Shown here one piece after another: positions 1 through 12,832 of a stretch of 64,000 nucleotides of DNA. A program made the position numbers and the translations under genes. The stretch comes from Crossaster papposus. Lineage: Eukaryota > Echinodermata > Asteroidea > Velatida > Solasteridae. The DNA is taken from positions 2,275,001 to 2,339,000 of the forward strand of contig JBAIAA010000251.1 in the NCBI GenBank assembly GCA_037893245.1, written 5' to 3'. The first letter of the stretch is position 1. Every line of letters starts with the position of its first letter. The notes below the pieces were generated by a model. That model saw only the letters and a list, made by a program, of their open reading frames with translations, was not told the origin of the DNA and searched no databases.

Positions 1-409
1 AATACGCTTCCAATCAAATCGGAAGTAAAAGTTTATATATTAAAGTGTACATCCCCACGTTATGCAGATTGTAATGTACAAATAACTGAATCGTTGCTAG
101 TCAAAGAAAATATTTAAGTTTGTAAAAGCGAATTGAGTTGAATAAAATGTCAAAACATATGATAATATTCAAACATTGTGTAGGTCATAAACATATAGAC
201 AAGCTGAAAGTATAAGAATTGTATTGTATATAGCTATTTTTCAAGTTGTGAATCCCAGCGTGTGTGACCGTAAACCAGCAAGAATAAAACATGTAAAAAT
301 GTAATATGTAAACATATTTTGGTTGTTGCAAGTCTGTTGCAAGTACATGTACATGTATGGTTGGTTATCGTAGCTGAGATGAGATTGGTCAATAGGTATA
401 GGCTGGGTT

Positions 410-553
410 CGGGCGGTCTGTTCTTGACTCGCGAAACTCGATTGTGTAAAACCCCGAATAATAGGTGGTGTGTGATCCTGTTCCGAGTGCAAGATTCTTG
501 GGTCGCGTTTGAGCGCGACAACCGAGTTTTGCGTGTCAAGAACAGACCGCCCG
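410..553. mobile_element. 144-bp foldback MITE upstream of C1q copy 1
   Basis: About 31-bp inverted arms (CGGGCGGTCTGTTCTTGACT ... AGTCAAGAACAGACCGCCCG with small differences) surround a short loop. The same element is at 21224-21366 and 46393-46536, so it predates the duplication. Confidence 0.65.
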
Positions 554-822
554 ACGCGACGAACCAGTCTGAGTCACCGTTGGAGTAAATCGGATGTGCA
601 AGGGCCGCATGTGCAGGGTTCACCAAGTTCATGTTGTTTTGTCAGGTACGTGACTTCATTTCCGGTCTGTATTTCCTCCAAAGCTCTAGGAGCCATTTCC
701 ATTGAGCTGCTAAGAACAATAAATTGGCTTAGCACAACAATGCCCTGCTCAGTTAAAAAGTTTAGACTCCATTGTTTTTTTCCGGGGCGCCTCCCAAATA
801 AACCAGTTAAACATTCTACCTG

Positions 823-1475
823 AGTTTAAACCCTTTATAATTGTATGCATGTCTTGAGCTAAATCAATTAAGTAAAATAATAATAATAATGAAGACCCCC
901 TCCCCCCCCCCTTAAACACATTAAACACATTATGATAACTTTAGTGTTCAAGCGGCTTTGGCATTAAACCCAGTAAATGCGTTAACATCAAAATCAATTT
1001 CAAAACATTCGCAGAACAGTATTTTTAAATCTTGATGTAGAGCGTAGAGATATGGAACTCGACAATTTGTTTTCATGATGTTTTGTATTAATAGGTTCCC
1101 TTTAATAATAATCGTGGCTAGAGTTGTTTCATAAAGGGGGCTCCACATACAACACGAACTGAACACTGAACAAATCACGACCGGTGTACGTACAAGTCAG
1201 TGGTTCGAGTGGTCTTTCATTAAGGAAGTCACAATAAAATATTGTTCAAGGCACTTATCTAGCTAACCCGGTTTTTCCTTTAGCCTTGCTCTCTGGTTAA
1301 GATATTCCACAAGAAAATTGGTAAACGTTAACAACAGCTGCATTCGAACCAGAGACCTTTCGATTAATAGCCCATCTCTCTATACAAACTAGGCTATTGG
1401 CGAGTTAGTTAAGGACAGGGGTTCTTTAGAGTTTGTTAATAATAGATCAGTTGTCATTGTTCTTTTCATGATTAT
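823..1475. other. Upstream noncoding stretch shared by three copies
   Basis: It holds an AAT microsatellite followed by a poly-C run (about 890-912; also 21701-21720 and 46877-46893, varying in length between copies). No gene is seen. Confidence 0.45.
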
Positions 1476-1480
1476 GTTAA

Positions 1481-1587
1481 GGAGAAATGACGAAAAAGTG
1501 GACATTCTTTGATTCGAATGGGCGAGGACGCGCAGCGTCCGAGCCCAATTTGAATCAAAGAATGTCCACCTTTTGAGTCGTTTCTCC
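1481..1587. repeat. Long imperfect hairpin
   Basis: GGAGAAATGACGAAAAAGTG and the following AGGACATT-like stretch recur inverted at the other side, ending CGTTTCTCC, around a GC-rich centre (GGACGCGCAGCGTCC). It resembles a small foldback element or the terminus of one. Confidence 0.55.
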
Positions 1588-2756
1588 GACTTAAACTACG
1601 TCCCTTTTACACCCATTGTCAATATTTAAAAGGAACAACAAGTGTCAATTCTTACTAATGCTTTAAAGTATGAGACGATTTAATTCCATTGTTCAGTGGT
1701 GCAAGCTACTAAGGAATGTGAAAGCTTTGTCCTGTCTAGTCTCCGTGTTGCGTAACCAAACAATTGAATAAAGGTTGGGTAAAATGAGGGTGTTTAAAAT
1801 GCCCAGTACAATCGACATCGAAGTCATTTGATGCCATACATTGTTGTGCGTCGGGTGTGTCTCTGCTAACTCCGCTAGTAATATGTCTTCCAGTGAGGAT
1901 CCGTACATATTTTTGAGTAGGAATACGTTGGGAGATATGTTGTGTCACCTCAAGAACTGACTCGCCAATTTATTTTGATGGTGATTTACACCAGTATTTT
2001 GGGACATATTCGATGAGGATTTATACTCCAATGAGGATTTATACTAAAGCGGCAAATTCAGAGGTGAAGAAACTTCCTACTACTCGTGGCTGATTTGGAC
2101 CCCTAACGGATCAGGTAATGATGGAAAATAAGCAAGAAAAGGAAACAAGAACTTGTTATTCCCAACATTTGACTTAGCTAGCTCTCATCAGCAGCTCATT
2201 TTGGCTTATTATTTTTACCAATTTTAGCCCTTTTTATGGTGTAACAATAGCGCCAGTAGTCATTATTCCGTGTCGAAGGTATACCAGCCTTTTGTTAAAC
2301 CCTGAACGGTTTCATTATCACATGTCAAGCCAGACTCGGAACAAAACAAATTTCTGTTGGTTTTTCTGCCGTTTTTGCTACACGGGTATACGACAGGACA
2401 GGACAACATGGGCGAGTTAGCGAATGTAAAGTACATGTACGTGTTATACGTATACCAGCCCTTTTAAAGTTGTGCATTAGTAGTATTTTTTAGGACCTTC
2501 GAACGTATGACATAACTATGACCTATCTCCGTCGAAAATTATTTCCATTTACAATAAATGTACATATTTTAAATTGCGAACCATCGCTTCGACCTTGCTA
2601 ATAAAAAGGTTTATCCTCCATTTGTTTTCTTTAGTCGTAATAAGTTCTTGGGCCATTTTCATTTTCGAATGTTTTAGACAAACCTTGATGCAATTTGTTA
2701 CATGCGGTTTGGCGCATCCATTTTATTTTATTGTTGTTATTGTTGATATCCCAGGT

Positions 2757-2989
2757 TGTGGCAAATCTGTGCAACAAGGCTTTTGGACGAACCACTCCAT
2801 ACGATCGAGCATGGCAGCATCTCGTCTCTACAACAAGGGCTTCGGTGGCCAGAACCAGTGAGGACCATAGGAGAGCAGTCAGCCGGGCTGAAACCGCATA
2901 AGCGCGTCGACACGGCAAAGAGACCTCCAAAACAATTAACTGTTGAAAGCTCTAGAGAAACTGTCAACATAGCTCTTACTAAGTTGTAA
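2757..2989 (+). other. Possible terminal exon, unknown product
   Basis: An acceptor-like TATCCCAG precedes 2756. One frame runs to a TAA at 2987-2989 that abuts AATAAATATAAC, a poly(A)-signal-like end. The peptide (ending ESSRETVNIALTKL) matches no family I recognise. Two other frames are also open for part of the way, so coding is weakly supported. It could be the 3' end of a retrocopy. Confidence 0.2.
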
Positions 2990-3050
2990 TAAATATAACA
3001 ATAGCAATTTCTGTGTCCATTGAGTCGTTCTTTTTCTGTTAATTCTTAAA

Positions 3051-3076
3051 AGAATGTACAGTTAACTGTACATTCT
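3051..3076. repeat. 26-bp perfect palindrome
   Basis: AGAATGTACAG|TTAA|CTGTACATTCT; the symmetry extends imperfectly a few more bases into TTAAA on each side. Confidence 0.7.
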
Positions 3077-3280
3077 TTAAAATAATCGACACTTTTCTGA
3101 ATAGAGTGACGTCACAAGAGTAGTTTAAATGTTTAGCATTACCCAGCTGCCGAGGAAAAAAAATTGCGAACCGCTACACGTAAACGTGGTTTAAGTTCAT
3201 GTATTGCCTTTTTGCCATGCAAACCTTTGAATCTCATCTGTCTTTCTTTCATTGGTCAGTTGTGAGTGTCAATCACGAAG

Positions 3281-3872
3281 CACGCGTTTGAACGTGTCAT
3301 CGACGTCTATAAAACGTCAACTAATAAGATATGTTCATTTCACATTTCAGTGTCGGTGACTGAAAGCGACATAAACATAACTTCCGTCTCATGAATATTA
3401 AACGAATCAGTGGTGCGTGATTGACAGTGCACTAGGGGCCACGCGTTTGAACGTGTCATCGACGTCTATAAAATGTCAACCAATAAGATGTGTTCATTTC
3501 ACAGTGTCGGTGACTGAAAGTTGCATTTAACATCATGAATATTAAACGAGTCAGTGGTGCGTGATTGACAGCGCACCAGGGGCCACGCGTTTGAACGTGT
3601 CATCGACGTCTATAAAATGTCAACCAATAAGATGTGTTCATTTCACAGTGTCGGTGACTTAAAGTTGCATTTAACATCATGAATATTAAACGAGTCAGTG
3701 GTGTGTGATTGACAGCGCACTAGGGGCCACGCGTTTGAACGTGTCATCGACGTCTATAAAATGTCAACCAATAAGATGTGTTCATTTCACAGTGTCGGTG
3801 ACTTAAAGTTGCATTTAACATCATGAATATTAAACGAGTCAGTGGTGTGTGATTGACAGTGCGCTAGGGGCC
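3281..3872 (+). promoter_or_regulatory. Tandem 144-bp repeat array with TATA/initiator in each unit, copy 1
   Basis: Four units start near 3281, 3440, 3584 and 3728, one fewer than in copies 2 and 3. The TATA box and initiator spacing are retained (last unit TATA 3755, A 3784). The array now sits in front of an orphan 5' region with no coding exon. Confidence 0.5.
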
Positions 3873-4035
3873 AATTACAAACCGGGCAACGTTCCTCAGT
3901 CACTGCTTAGGAAATCACTGGCAAGTTTTTTTAAGGCAGGAGCGCACGCTTTATTTCTCACAACGATCGCAACTCATCTTCGCCTTCGGCAGGACAGCCA
4001 GAGAGAGACCTGAACGCAAGAACGAGATTTACAAG

Positions 4036-4969
4036 GTAAGGTTCTGTGACAGATGGAAACAGGCTTTTCAAGTCTTGAGATGAAATTAATGTTTGTATTC
4101 CTTCTTGATTAGTGGTTCTTACAAAAGTATGTTTTGAACAAAACTCGTGAATAGAGTAAGTTGTGTCAGATTATATTTTGACTCTCTGCTCCGCTGTCCA
4201 TGTAAATGGTTGTAAAAGGCCGTTCATGTACTTGGGGGTCCCCTATACATGTATAGAGTACCGAAGTCAATACGTCATCTTTTGTCTGTTGCCAAGGCAA
4301 TTGGCTCCACACAAAAGTTACTCAACCATTTCCCTGTGCTTTTGCAATGGACGTTTCAGTCGACAAGTCGATGTCTGGAGCCATTGCTAGGACAACTGAC
4401 GTCACAATTCGGTACTCTATACCCTTGATACTGTGCTTGATGTTCAGGCTGTTCCACCATCCTTCTGACATGCTTTAATGAGCACACACAGCCTACCCCA
4501 GCATCCTACCAAGCATCGTTTAGCATCATGTCAGAATCTGCCGCGTATCCTGTTCCAGAATCTTCCACCTCATGTCCACTGAACTCACGGCACCATCCAC
4601 AACCCATACTGTTGTTAGCGCAAGCATCCCATCCTATTGATTTGTTTCACCACTCCATGAAAACCCTTAGGGCATAAGTCTTATTTAAAAGGGTTGGAGC
4701 AAACGTCAAATGTATTGTATTCCTTCTTTGCATCCACAGACTCCCCTTGCTATCTCCCCATTTTGTCATCATCTTTGTTACTTTCTTTTTAGGGACAGCT
4801 GCTCGCTTTGATAAAACATAATGATATCACAACATCAACAACAAACAAACAAACAAATTATAGCCTTTACGCTGACAACAGCCTCAAAGCGCTGTAAAAA
4901 TACATTAAAATAAACAAATAAAGAGACTTGTTGTGAGTTAAGGTGTTTGTTTTTTTGTATTATTTTCAG
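4036..4969 (+). other. Intron 1 of orphan C1q copy 1
   Basis: It contains the 170-bp MITE and otherwise sequence shared with the introns at 23334-24098 and 48515-49279. No gene is seen. Confidence 0.45.
4252..4421. mobile_element. 170-bp MITE in intron 1 of C1q copy 1
   Basis: Terminal inverted repeats TAGAGTACCGAA and TTCGGTACTCTA are flanked by TA/TATA. Copies 2 and 3 have the empty site (CATGTATACCC). A Tc1/mariner-type TA target is likely. Confidence 0.7.
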
Positions 4970-5754
4970 GTGACATTTAACTTCAGTCACCAAGATTTCT
5001 TCCCGGCGGCTGAGCTCTGATTAAGAACACCACGTCAAGGTAGGCCTTACTGTATTAAAAACAAATAACGTTATATTTTTTAACAAAACCATTGACGTAT
5101 CTTGGGAGGAGCTATAGCTAAACAATCAGCGAGACAAATTCTTAAATATTACCGTATTTACAGAGTTTTTCAGTCAGGATATTATATCTTTCCCAGTTAT
5201 TTTAACACTAGTATCATACATTCTTATAACGACACTTTACTTTCATCCCCGAACATTGCCTAGCTCAATTCTCAATTTCAAAAATAGTTATCAACGAATT
5301 CCATTCTAGATCAAGTATTATTGCAATTTGTATACTTTTCTGATTCCTCCTAAAATTGTGAAATTCGTTTCACGGGGCTTTGGAAATTAAATAAAAAAAT
5401 AACTAATGTTGGTGTTTTTTTGTCGTTTGTTTTAAGACTCTTGGTCATTTATATACAAAAATTAACCATAACGTTTGATAGTAAACAGAACAAAATGTAA
5501 CGACAACAGCGTCTAAATCTATTAAAATAAAAACAAAGCAAAATACCCAAAACCACACATTAATTTACAACGAATCGCAATGCTCTAATTAAAATTATAC
5601 TGCAACTTTAATCAAATCCCTTTGTAATTTTTGAAATTGAGAATCAAGAGTTGAGCTCGACGATGTTTGCGGACGAAATTAAAGTGCAAATATAATGAAT
5701 TTCTGGAGAAGAGGAGTGGTGGGGTTTGGCCCTACTTTATAGCTTGATTCAAAA

Positions 5755-6462
5755 TTATTTATAGCGCCACAGACCTGAAGTCCATAGCTGTCCCTAAAAC
5801 GTACCTTACGATACGCTAGACGATCAGACGATCCCCGTGGAGAAGGGGGGTTTAAACCGTTCGGGAGGTGCCATTTAACGAGCATGACGACCGGTTTAAA
5901 GATCCAGTCATTGCCAAAAACTCGGCACGAGGGGATACAAAGTTTATAGACAAAAAGATGGTAACAAACTGAACAAAAAGACGAACGATAATCTATATTT
6001 GTCTGGAATCAATAATTTATTTTAATTTTATAACTGGACATGTGACGAGTTATTATCAGGGACATTTGTAATATACATTTTGAGTACAAAATAAAGGTAT
6101 AATTATAAAACGAAAGTACTTCAACGTTCCATCAAGTTAGAGGATATTTTTAAGAAGGAATTATAGGTCTAGATTAACCATCAAATCGGAGGATATTTTT
6201 AGAAGGAAGTACGGGGCTAGATTAACTATCAAGTTGGATGATATTTTTTCTAAGGAACCACGGGGCTAGACTAACAATCAAGTTAGATAAATTCTTTTAT
6301 TTTTTGTTATTATTATTTTTTTATTTTTTTATAAAGAAATTACGGGGCTAGACTAACTATCAGGTTGGAGGATATTTTTAAGAAGGAATTATGGGGCTAG
6401 ACTAACCATCAGGTTGGAGTATATTTTTTAGAAGGAAACATGAAGTGTAAAAATCATTTTGG
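5755..6462 (+). repeat. Left terminal inverted repeat of the 14.9-kb element
   Basis: It matches the reverse complement of 19927-20632 over its whole length with scattered substitutions. The outer 250 bp are GC-richer; the inner part is repeats around GGATATTTTTAAGAAGGAAT. Confidence 0.8.
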
Positions 6463-9293
6463 GTGGGGGATAATTTTTAGAAGGAAATATAAGGTAGATG
6501 AACCATCATGGTAGTCAAATCATCTTTGCTAAGGGGATATTTTTTTTAGAAGGAAACATGGAGTGGACAAACCATTTTGGCTAGGGGGATATTTTTTAGA
6601 AGGGGTTATAAAGTAGATGAACCATCTTGGTAGACGAATCGTCTTGGTTAGGGGATAATTTTTAGAAGGAAACATGAAGTGTACAAATCTTTTTGGGTGG
6701 GGGATAATTTTTAGAAGGAAATATAAAGTAGATGAACCATCATGGTAGTCGAATCATATTGGCTGAGGGAATATCTTTTTAGAAGGAAACATGGAGTGGA
6801 CAAACCGATTTAACTAGGGGATATTTTTTAGAGGGGATTATAAGGTAGATGAACCATCTTGGTAGACGAATCGTCTTGGTTAGGGGATAATTTTTAGGAG
6901 GAGAGAATGGAGGGGACAAAACATTTTGGCTGGGGGATATTTATTAGAAACCATTTATTATTATTACGATAGCGTTTAAGTTAATGTAGTTGGACTCAAA
7001 AATGGATATCTGGTTTGTGCTGAAAGAAGTGAGTTAAGAAATGGAAGGAGAAACAAAAAAAAAGTGGATGGAGGGACAGTAAAAAGGTAGGTTGTAATGA
7101 GGAAAGAAGTGTAATTTTAGGGTAGAAATGATAGAAAAATAAAGAGGAAAGGTCTCCTTACTCTCGATGACCAGAAGAAACGCTGCGCTAGAACCAGCAT
7201 ATACATATTATTTATTGATCGTTAACTTGGTTGTCGTTAAGATCGGAGTAAACATAAGGTTTACACATCCTAGATATACCTCATGATATATCAAACGTTA
7301 AATCTATCACCGTGGAAGCAAGGAGTTTTAAACCTCTCTAGGATTGCCTTTAGATGAGCATGACGACCAATTATAAACGATTTAGTCATATATCATACTC
7401 GGCAATAAGCGATAGATAGTAGGAAAACAGGTTATTAGTAAGTACAAAGATGCGTACCAGATAAAGGTTATAGATAGGCCAGATTCCTTTTTTGAAATTA
7501 ATTTTGTTCAAGTTAGATGGGGAGTTTGTTTGTTTGTTTATTTAAAGCGTAAACAACATTTATTCTAAAAATGTATGGGGCATAATTGAATGGATACGAA
7601 AGTTAATAGACAATAAAATGGTAACAAACTAAAACACACATACGAACGGTAATCTGTATTTATCTGGAATCAATAATTTATTTTACTTTTATAACTGTAC
7701 AGTGACGTGTTATTACCAGGAAATCAATTACTGAGTCTTAGGGTCAATAAAGCCGAGAGTCCTAGGGTTAATAAAGCCCAGAGTCCTTGGGGAAATAAGT
7801 TGAGAGTCCTAGGGTAAATAAGGCCGAGAGTAGTAAATAATGTCGAGAGTCCTAGGGTAAAAAGAAATCATTATACGAATGCAATCTTTGTGAACTTGGT
7901 TGATGTATCTGCCGAATGGAGTGGAGCAGGACTTTCTGTAGGCCAACTTCCAAGCGTTCAGGCGTTTAGAAACAGCCATCTTGTTAATGGTCCTTGATGC
8001 GTTAGTGAATGACATCTGTGGGATTTAATGTTTTATAGAGAAGTGGAGGGAACTTTGGAATATTGAGGAAAAAATACAATGGGCCATAAGGACGCAGCGC
8101 GGGTATTTATCAGGACAGTAAAGAAACAAACTGATTAAAGTACAAGAATATTTACAGCGTTCAGGTTAGTATAGGTATTAAAGATGCCGGCGTGTAAAAG
8201 TTCTTACCAGTCAATTTTAGTAAATTTCAACAAGGAGACCATAAACAAAAATGTCTAAAAAGCGAGAACTCGTCAGGTGCAGTTCGCTCAGACCATGGGT
8301 AGGTTTCGTCTCGAGACTGCACGACCTATCCCATAAGAACTTTCACGTGGTGTTAGAGAGTCAGAGAAAAAAACAAGTGTAAAACGTACAATTACCTTGC
8401 AAAATTCTTGCTATAAGTTAAGGAAGAGGTGTAGAAGTTGAAAAGCCTGGTAACAGTATCACTTCACCTGGGCTTGTAGAGCACAAGGAACTGAAGGTTC
8501 TGTTATACAAAATTTCGTGGCGTAGCGAAGAGTGCTGTATCGGTAAAAGGGGGTCACAAGCGATCGATAGTCTATAGGAGCTATTTATTGGTTTATGAGT
8601 TATAAAATCAGATAATTTATACAATAATGTAATAGGTTTATCGATCGGATCGAAGGTAATTTACAAGTTATTTTTATAAAAAATAACCAGTAATAGATCA
8701 GTTTATTTTTTAGCAGTATATAAGTATAGTAACAAAACTTATTCAGATCGAAACTCACCCCGAAATCAGTGAGACGGTCGCGTACAATCCAAGGACGCAG
8801 TACGGTAAATTTGCGTTTTAGTGTTTGTAGCAGTATAAGACAGAAGTGTAGCATCGATGGTAGCTGAGAGCGAAGTGTAAACGTGACGCAAGAATTTAAA
8901 TCATCGATCTAGCAATGTGCGTTTCATACGCGCGCGCGCGTATTAATAACAAAAGGCTGGGCGCGTATCAGTAAAAAGAGTAGTCCAGTATCAGCGCAAT
9001 ACAAGTTTTCTTATAGGTTATTTATAAGAAATATTTATAATAGATCATCTCGTTCTCAAGAATTATAGAAAAAATATTAGATTTATTAATTTATTAAAAA
9101 TATTAAAAACCTAACCAGGGTAAATACAAATAAGCGTCGACAAATTAAGAAAACGTTCGTGAAAAGAAAGAAGAAAAGAGTTATAGCAAGAAAAAGAGAA
9201 ACAGAAGCGAGAAAAAGATAGATGAACGGCCCCACAGACTCTCGAGAATTACGAAAGAACGCCAGTGCAAATCATTCGACTTGTCTCTCATTG
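5755..9293 (+). repeat. 3.54-kb tandem unit 1
   Basis: The first unit contains the 0.7-kb arm, a 50-66-bp minisatellite (about 6370-6960), a second degenerate copy of the arm's outer part (about 7215-7740), and 27-28-bp repeats around GAGAGTCCTAGGGT (7731-7860). An AT-rich tail follows with a CG dinucleotide run at about 8930. No gene is seen. Confidence 0.75.
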
Positions 9294-12200
9294 TTATTTA
9301 TAGCGCCACAAACCTGAAGTCCATAGCTGTCCCTAAAACGTACCTTACGATACGCTAGACGATCAGACGATCCCCGTGGAGAAGGGGGGTTTAAACCGTT
9401 CGGGAGGTGCCATTTAACGAGCATGACGACCGGTTTAAAGATCCAGTCATTGCCAAAAACTCGGCACGAGGGGATACAAAGTTTATAGACAAAAAGATGG
9501 TAACAAACTGAACAAAAAGACGAACGATAATCTATATTTGTCTGGAATCAATAATTTATTTTAATTTTATAACTGGACATGTGACGAGTTATTATCAGGG
9601 ACATTTGTAATATACATTTTGAGTACAAAATAAAGGTATAATTATAAAACGAAAGTACTTCAACGTTCCATCAAGTTAGAGGATATTTTTAAGAAGGAAT
9701 TATAGGTCTAGATTAACCATCAAATCGGAGGATATTTTTAGAAGGAAGTACGGGGCTAGATTAACTATCAAGTTGGATGATATTTTTTCTAAGGAACCAC
9801 GGGGCTAGACTAACAATCAAGTTAGATAAATTCTTTTATTTTTTGTTATTATTATTTTTTTATTTTTTTATAAAGAAATTACGGGGCTAGACTAACTATC
9901 AGGTTGGAGGATATTTTTAAGAAGGAATTATGGGGCTAGACTAACCATCAGGTTGGAGTATATTTTTTAGAAGGAAACATGAAGTGTAAAAATCATTTTG
10001 GGTGGGGGATAATTTTTAGAAGGAAATATAAGGTAGATGAACCATCATGGTAGTCAAATCATCTTTGCTAAGGGGATTTTTTTTTAGAAGGAAACATGGA
10101 GTGGACAAACCATTTTGGCTAGGGGGATATTTTTTAGAAGGGGTTATAAAGTAGATGAACCATCTTGGTAGACGAATCGTCTTGGTTAGGGGATAATTTT
10201 TAGAAGGAAACATGAAGTGTACAAATCTTTTTGGGTGGGGGATAATTTTTAGAAGGAAATATAAAGTAGATGAACCATCATGGTAGTCGAATCATATTGG
10301 CTGAGGGAATATCTTTTTAGAAGGAAACATGGAGTGGACAAACCGATTTAACTAGGGGATATTTTTTAGAGGGGATTATAAGGTAGATGAACCATCTTGG
10401 TAGACGAATCGTCTTGGTTAGGGGATAATTTTTAGGAGGAGAGAATGGAGGGGACAAAACATTTTGGCTGGGGGATATTTATTAGAAACCATTTATTATT
10501 ATTACGATAGCGTTTAAGTTAATGTAGTTGGACTCAAAAATGGATATCTGGTTTGTGCTGAAAGAAGTGAGTTAAGAAATGGAAGGAGAAACAAGAAAAA
10601 AGTGGATGGAGGGACAGTAAAAAGGTAGGTTGTAATGAGGAAAGAAGTGTAATTTTAGGGTAGAAATGATAGAAAAATAAAGAGGAAAGGTCTCCTTACT
10701 CTCGATGACCAGAAGAAACGCTGCGCTAGAACCAGCATATACATATTATTTATTGATCGTTAACTTGGTTGTCGTTAAGATCGGAGTAAACATAAGGTTT
10801 ACACATCCTAGATATACCTCACGATATATCAAACGTTAAATCTATCACCGTGGAAGCAAGGAGTTTTAAACCTCTCTAGGATTGCCTTTAGATGAGCATG
10901 ACGACCAATTATAAACGATTTAGTCATATATCATACTCGGCAATAAGCGATAGATAGTAGGAAAACAGGTTATTAGTAAGTACAAAGATGCGTACCAGAT
11001 AAAGGTTATAGATAGGCCAGATTCCTTTTTTGAAATTAATTTTGTTCAAGTTAGATGGGGAGTTTGTTTGTTTGTTTATTTAAAGCGTAAACAACATTTA
11101 TTCTAAAAATGTATGGGGCATAATTGAATGGATACGAAAGTTAATAGACAATAAAATGGTAACAAACTAAAACACACATACGAACGGTAATCTGTATTTA
11201 TCTGGAATCAATAATTTATTTTACTTTTATAACTGTACAGTGACGTGTTATTACCAGGAAATCAATTACTGAGTCTTAGGGTCAATAAAGCCGAGAGTCC
11301 TAGGGTTAATAAAGCCCAGAGTCCTTGGGGAAATAAGTTGAGAGTCCTAGGGTAAATAAGGCCGAGAGTAGTAAATAATGTCGAGAGTCCTAGGGTAAAA
11401 ATAAATAATTATACGAATGCAATCTTTGTGAACTTGGTTGATGTATCTGCCGAATGGAGTGGAGCAGGACTTTCTGTAGGCCAACTTCCAAGCGTTCAGG
11501 CGTTTAGAAACAGCCATCTTGTTAATGGTCCTTGATGCGTTAATGAATGACATCTGTGGGATTTAATGTTTTATAGAGAAGTGGAGGGAACTTTGGAATA
11601 TTGAGGAAAAAATACATTGGGCCATAAGGACGCAGCGCGGGTATTTATCAGGACAGTAAAGAAACAAACTGATTAAAGTACAAGAATATTTACAGAGTTC
11701 AGGTTAGTATAGGTATTAAAGATGCCGGCGTGTAAAAGTTCTTACCAGTCAATTTTAGTAAATTTCAACAAGGAGACCATAAACAAAAATGTCTAAAAAG
11801 CGAGAACTCGTCAGGTGCAGTTCGCTCAGACCATGGGTAGGTTTCGTCTCGAGACTGCACGACCTACCCCATAAGAACTTTCACGTGGTGTTAGAGAGTC
11901 AGAGAAAAAAACAAGTGTAAAACGTACAATTACCTTGCAAAATTCTTGCTATAAGTTAAGGAAGAGGTGTAGAAGTTGAAAAGCCTGGTAACAGTATCAC
12001 TTCACCTGGGCTTGTAGAGCACAAGGAACTGAAGGTTCTGTTATACAAAATTTCGTGGCGTAGCGAAGAGTGCTGTATCGGTAAAAGGGGGTCACAAGCG
12101 ATCGATAGTCTATAGGAGCTATTTATTGGTTTATGAGTTATAAAATCAGATAATTTATACAATAATGTAATAGGTTTATCGAATCGGATCGAAGGTAATT

Positions 12201-12832
12201 TACAAGTTATTTTTATAAAAAATAACCAGTAATAGATCAGTTTATTTTTTAGCAGTATATAAGTATAGTAACAAAACTTATTCAGATCGAAACTCACCCC
12301 GAAATCAGTGAGACGGTCCCGTACAATCCAAGGACGCAGTACGGTAAATTTGCGTTTTAGTGTTTGTAGCAGTATAAGACAGAAGTGTAGCATCGATGGT
12401 AGCTGAGAGCGAAGTGTGAACGTGACGCAAGAATTTAAATCATCGATCTAGCAATGTGCGTTTCATACGCGCGCGCGCGTATTAATAACAAAAGGCTGGG
12501 CGCGTATCAGTAAAAAGAGTAGTCCAGTATCAGCGCAATACAAGTTTTCTTATAGGTTATTTATAAGAAATATTTATAATAGATCATCTCGTTCTCAAGA
12601 ATTATAGAAAAAATATTAGATTTATTAATTTATTAAAAATATTAAAAACCTAACCAGGGTAAATACAAATAAGCGTCGACAAATTAAGAAAACGTTCGTG
12701 AAAAGAAAGAAGAAAAGAGTTATAGCAAGAAAAAGAGAAACAGAAGCGAGAAAAAGATAGATGAACGGCCCCACAGACTCTCGAGAATTACGAAAGAACG
12801 CCAGTGCAAATCATTCGACTTGTCTCTCATTG
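9294..12832 (+). repeat. 3.54-kb tandem unit 2
   Basis: It is nearly identical to units 1 and 3. A minus-strand frame of 145 codons (12393-11956) is open but has no recognisable domain and no codon-conservation signal. Confidence 0.75.

Larger units (their letters stand above)
1476..3128. other. 1.65-kb block found only in copy 1
   Basis: Copies 2 and 3 read GATTATATGTTTAG straight through, while copy 1 has this block between GATTAT and ATGTTTAG. It opens with a long hairpin (1481-1587) and ends near a palindrome (3051-3076). No clear terminal repeats or target duplication were found. It is either an insertion in copy 1 or a deletion shared by copies 2 and 3. Confidence 0.5.
1..5754 (+). repeat. 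Segmental duplication copy 1 (5' part only)
   Basis: Position 1 corresponds to 20814 and 45979. It is collinear with the others up to 5754 except for a 1.65-kb block (1476-3128) and a 170-bp MITE (4252-4421). Confidence 0.82.
3784..5754 (+). pseudogene. Orphan 5' region of C1q gene copy 1 (coding exon lost)
   Basis: The noncoding exon 1 (ending at 4035), exon 2 (4970-5039) and most of intron 2 match copies 2 and 3, with intact splice sites. The match stops at 5754, about 200 bp before the expected coding exon. The 14.9-kb inverted-repeat element begins there and no C1q coding sequence follows. Copy 1 therefore keeps promoter-like repeats and leader exons but cannot make the protein. Confidence 0.7.

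Noticed and set aside
3281-3872. 144-bp array considered as a CRISPR array
   Set aside because: The units are contiguous with no unique spacers, and the context is eukaryotic.
5924-5934. CTCGGCACGAGG, similar to a cDNA-library adapter
   Set aside because: It is part of every unit of the array and of the inverted right arm, so it is native repeat sequence, not cloning residue.
7731-7860. CCTAGGGTTAATAAAG repeats considered as interstitial telomere
   Set aside because: The unit is 27-28 bp and degenerate; it is not a TTAGGG array.
11956-12393. 145-codon minus-strand frame, repeated at 15500-15937
   Set aside because: It recurs only because the 3.54-kb unit recurs, is broken in unit 1, absent in unit 4, and shows no domain, signal peptide or codon bias.
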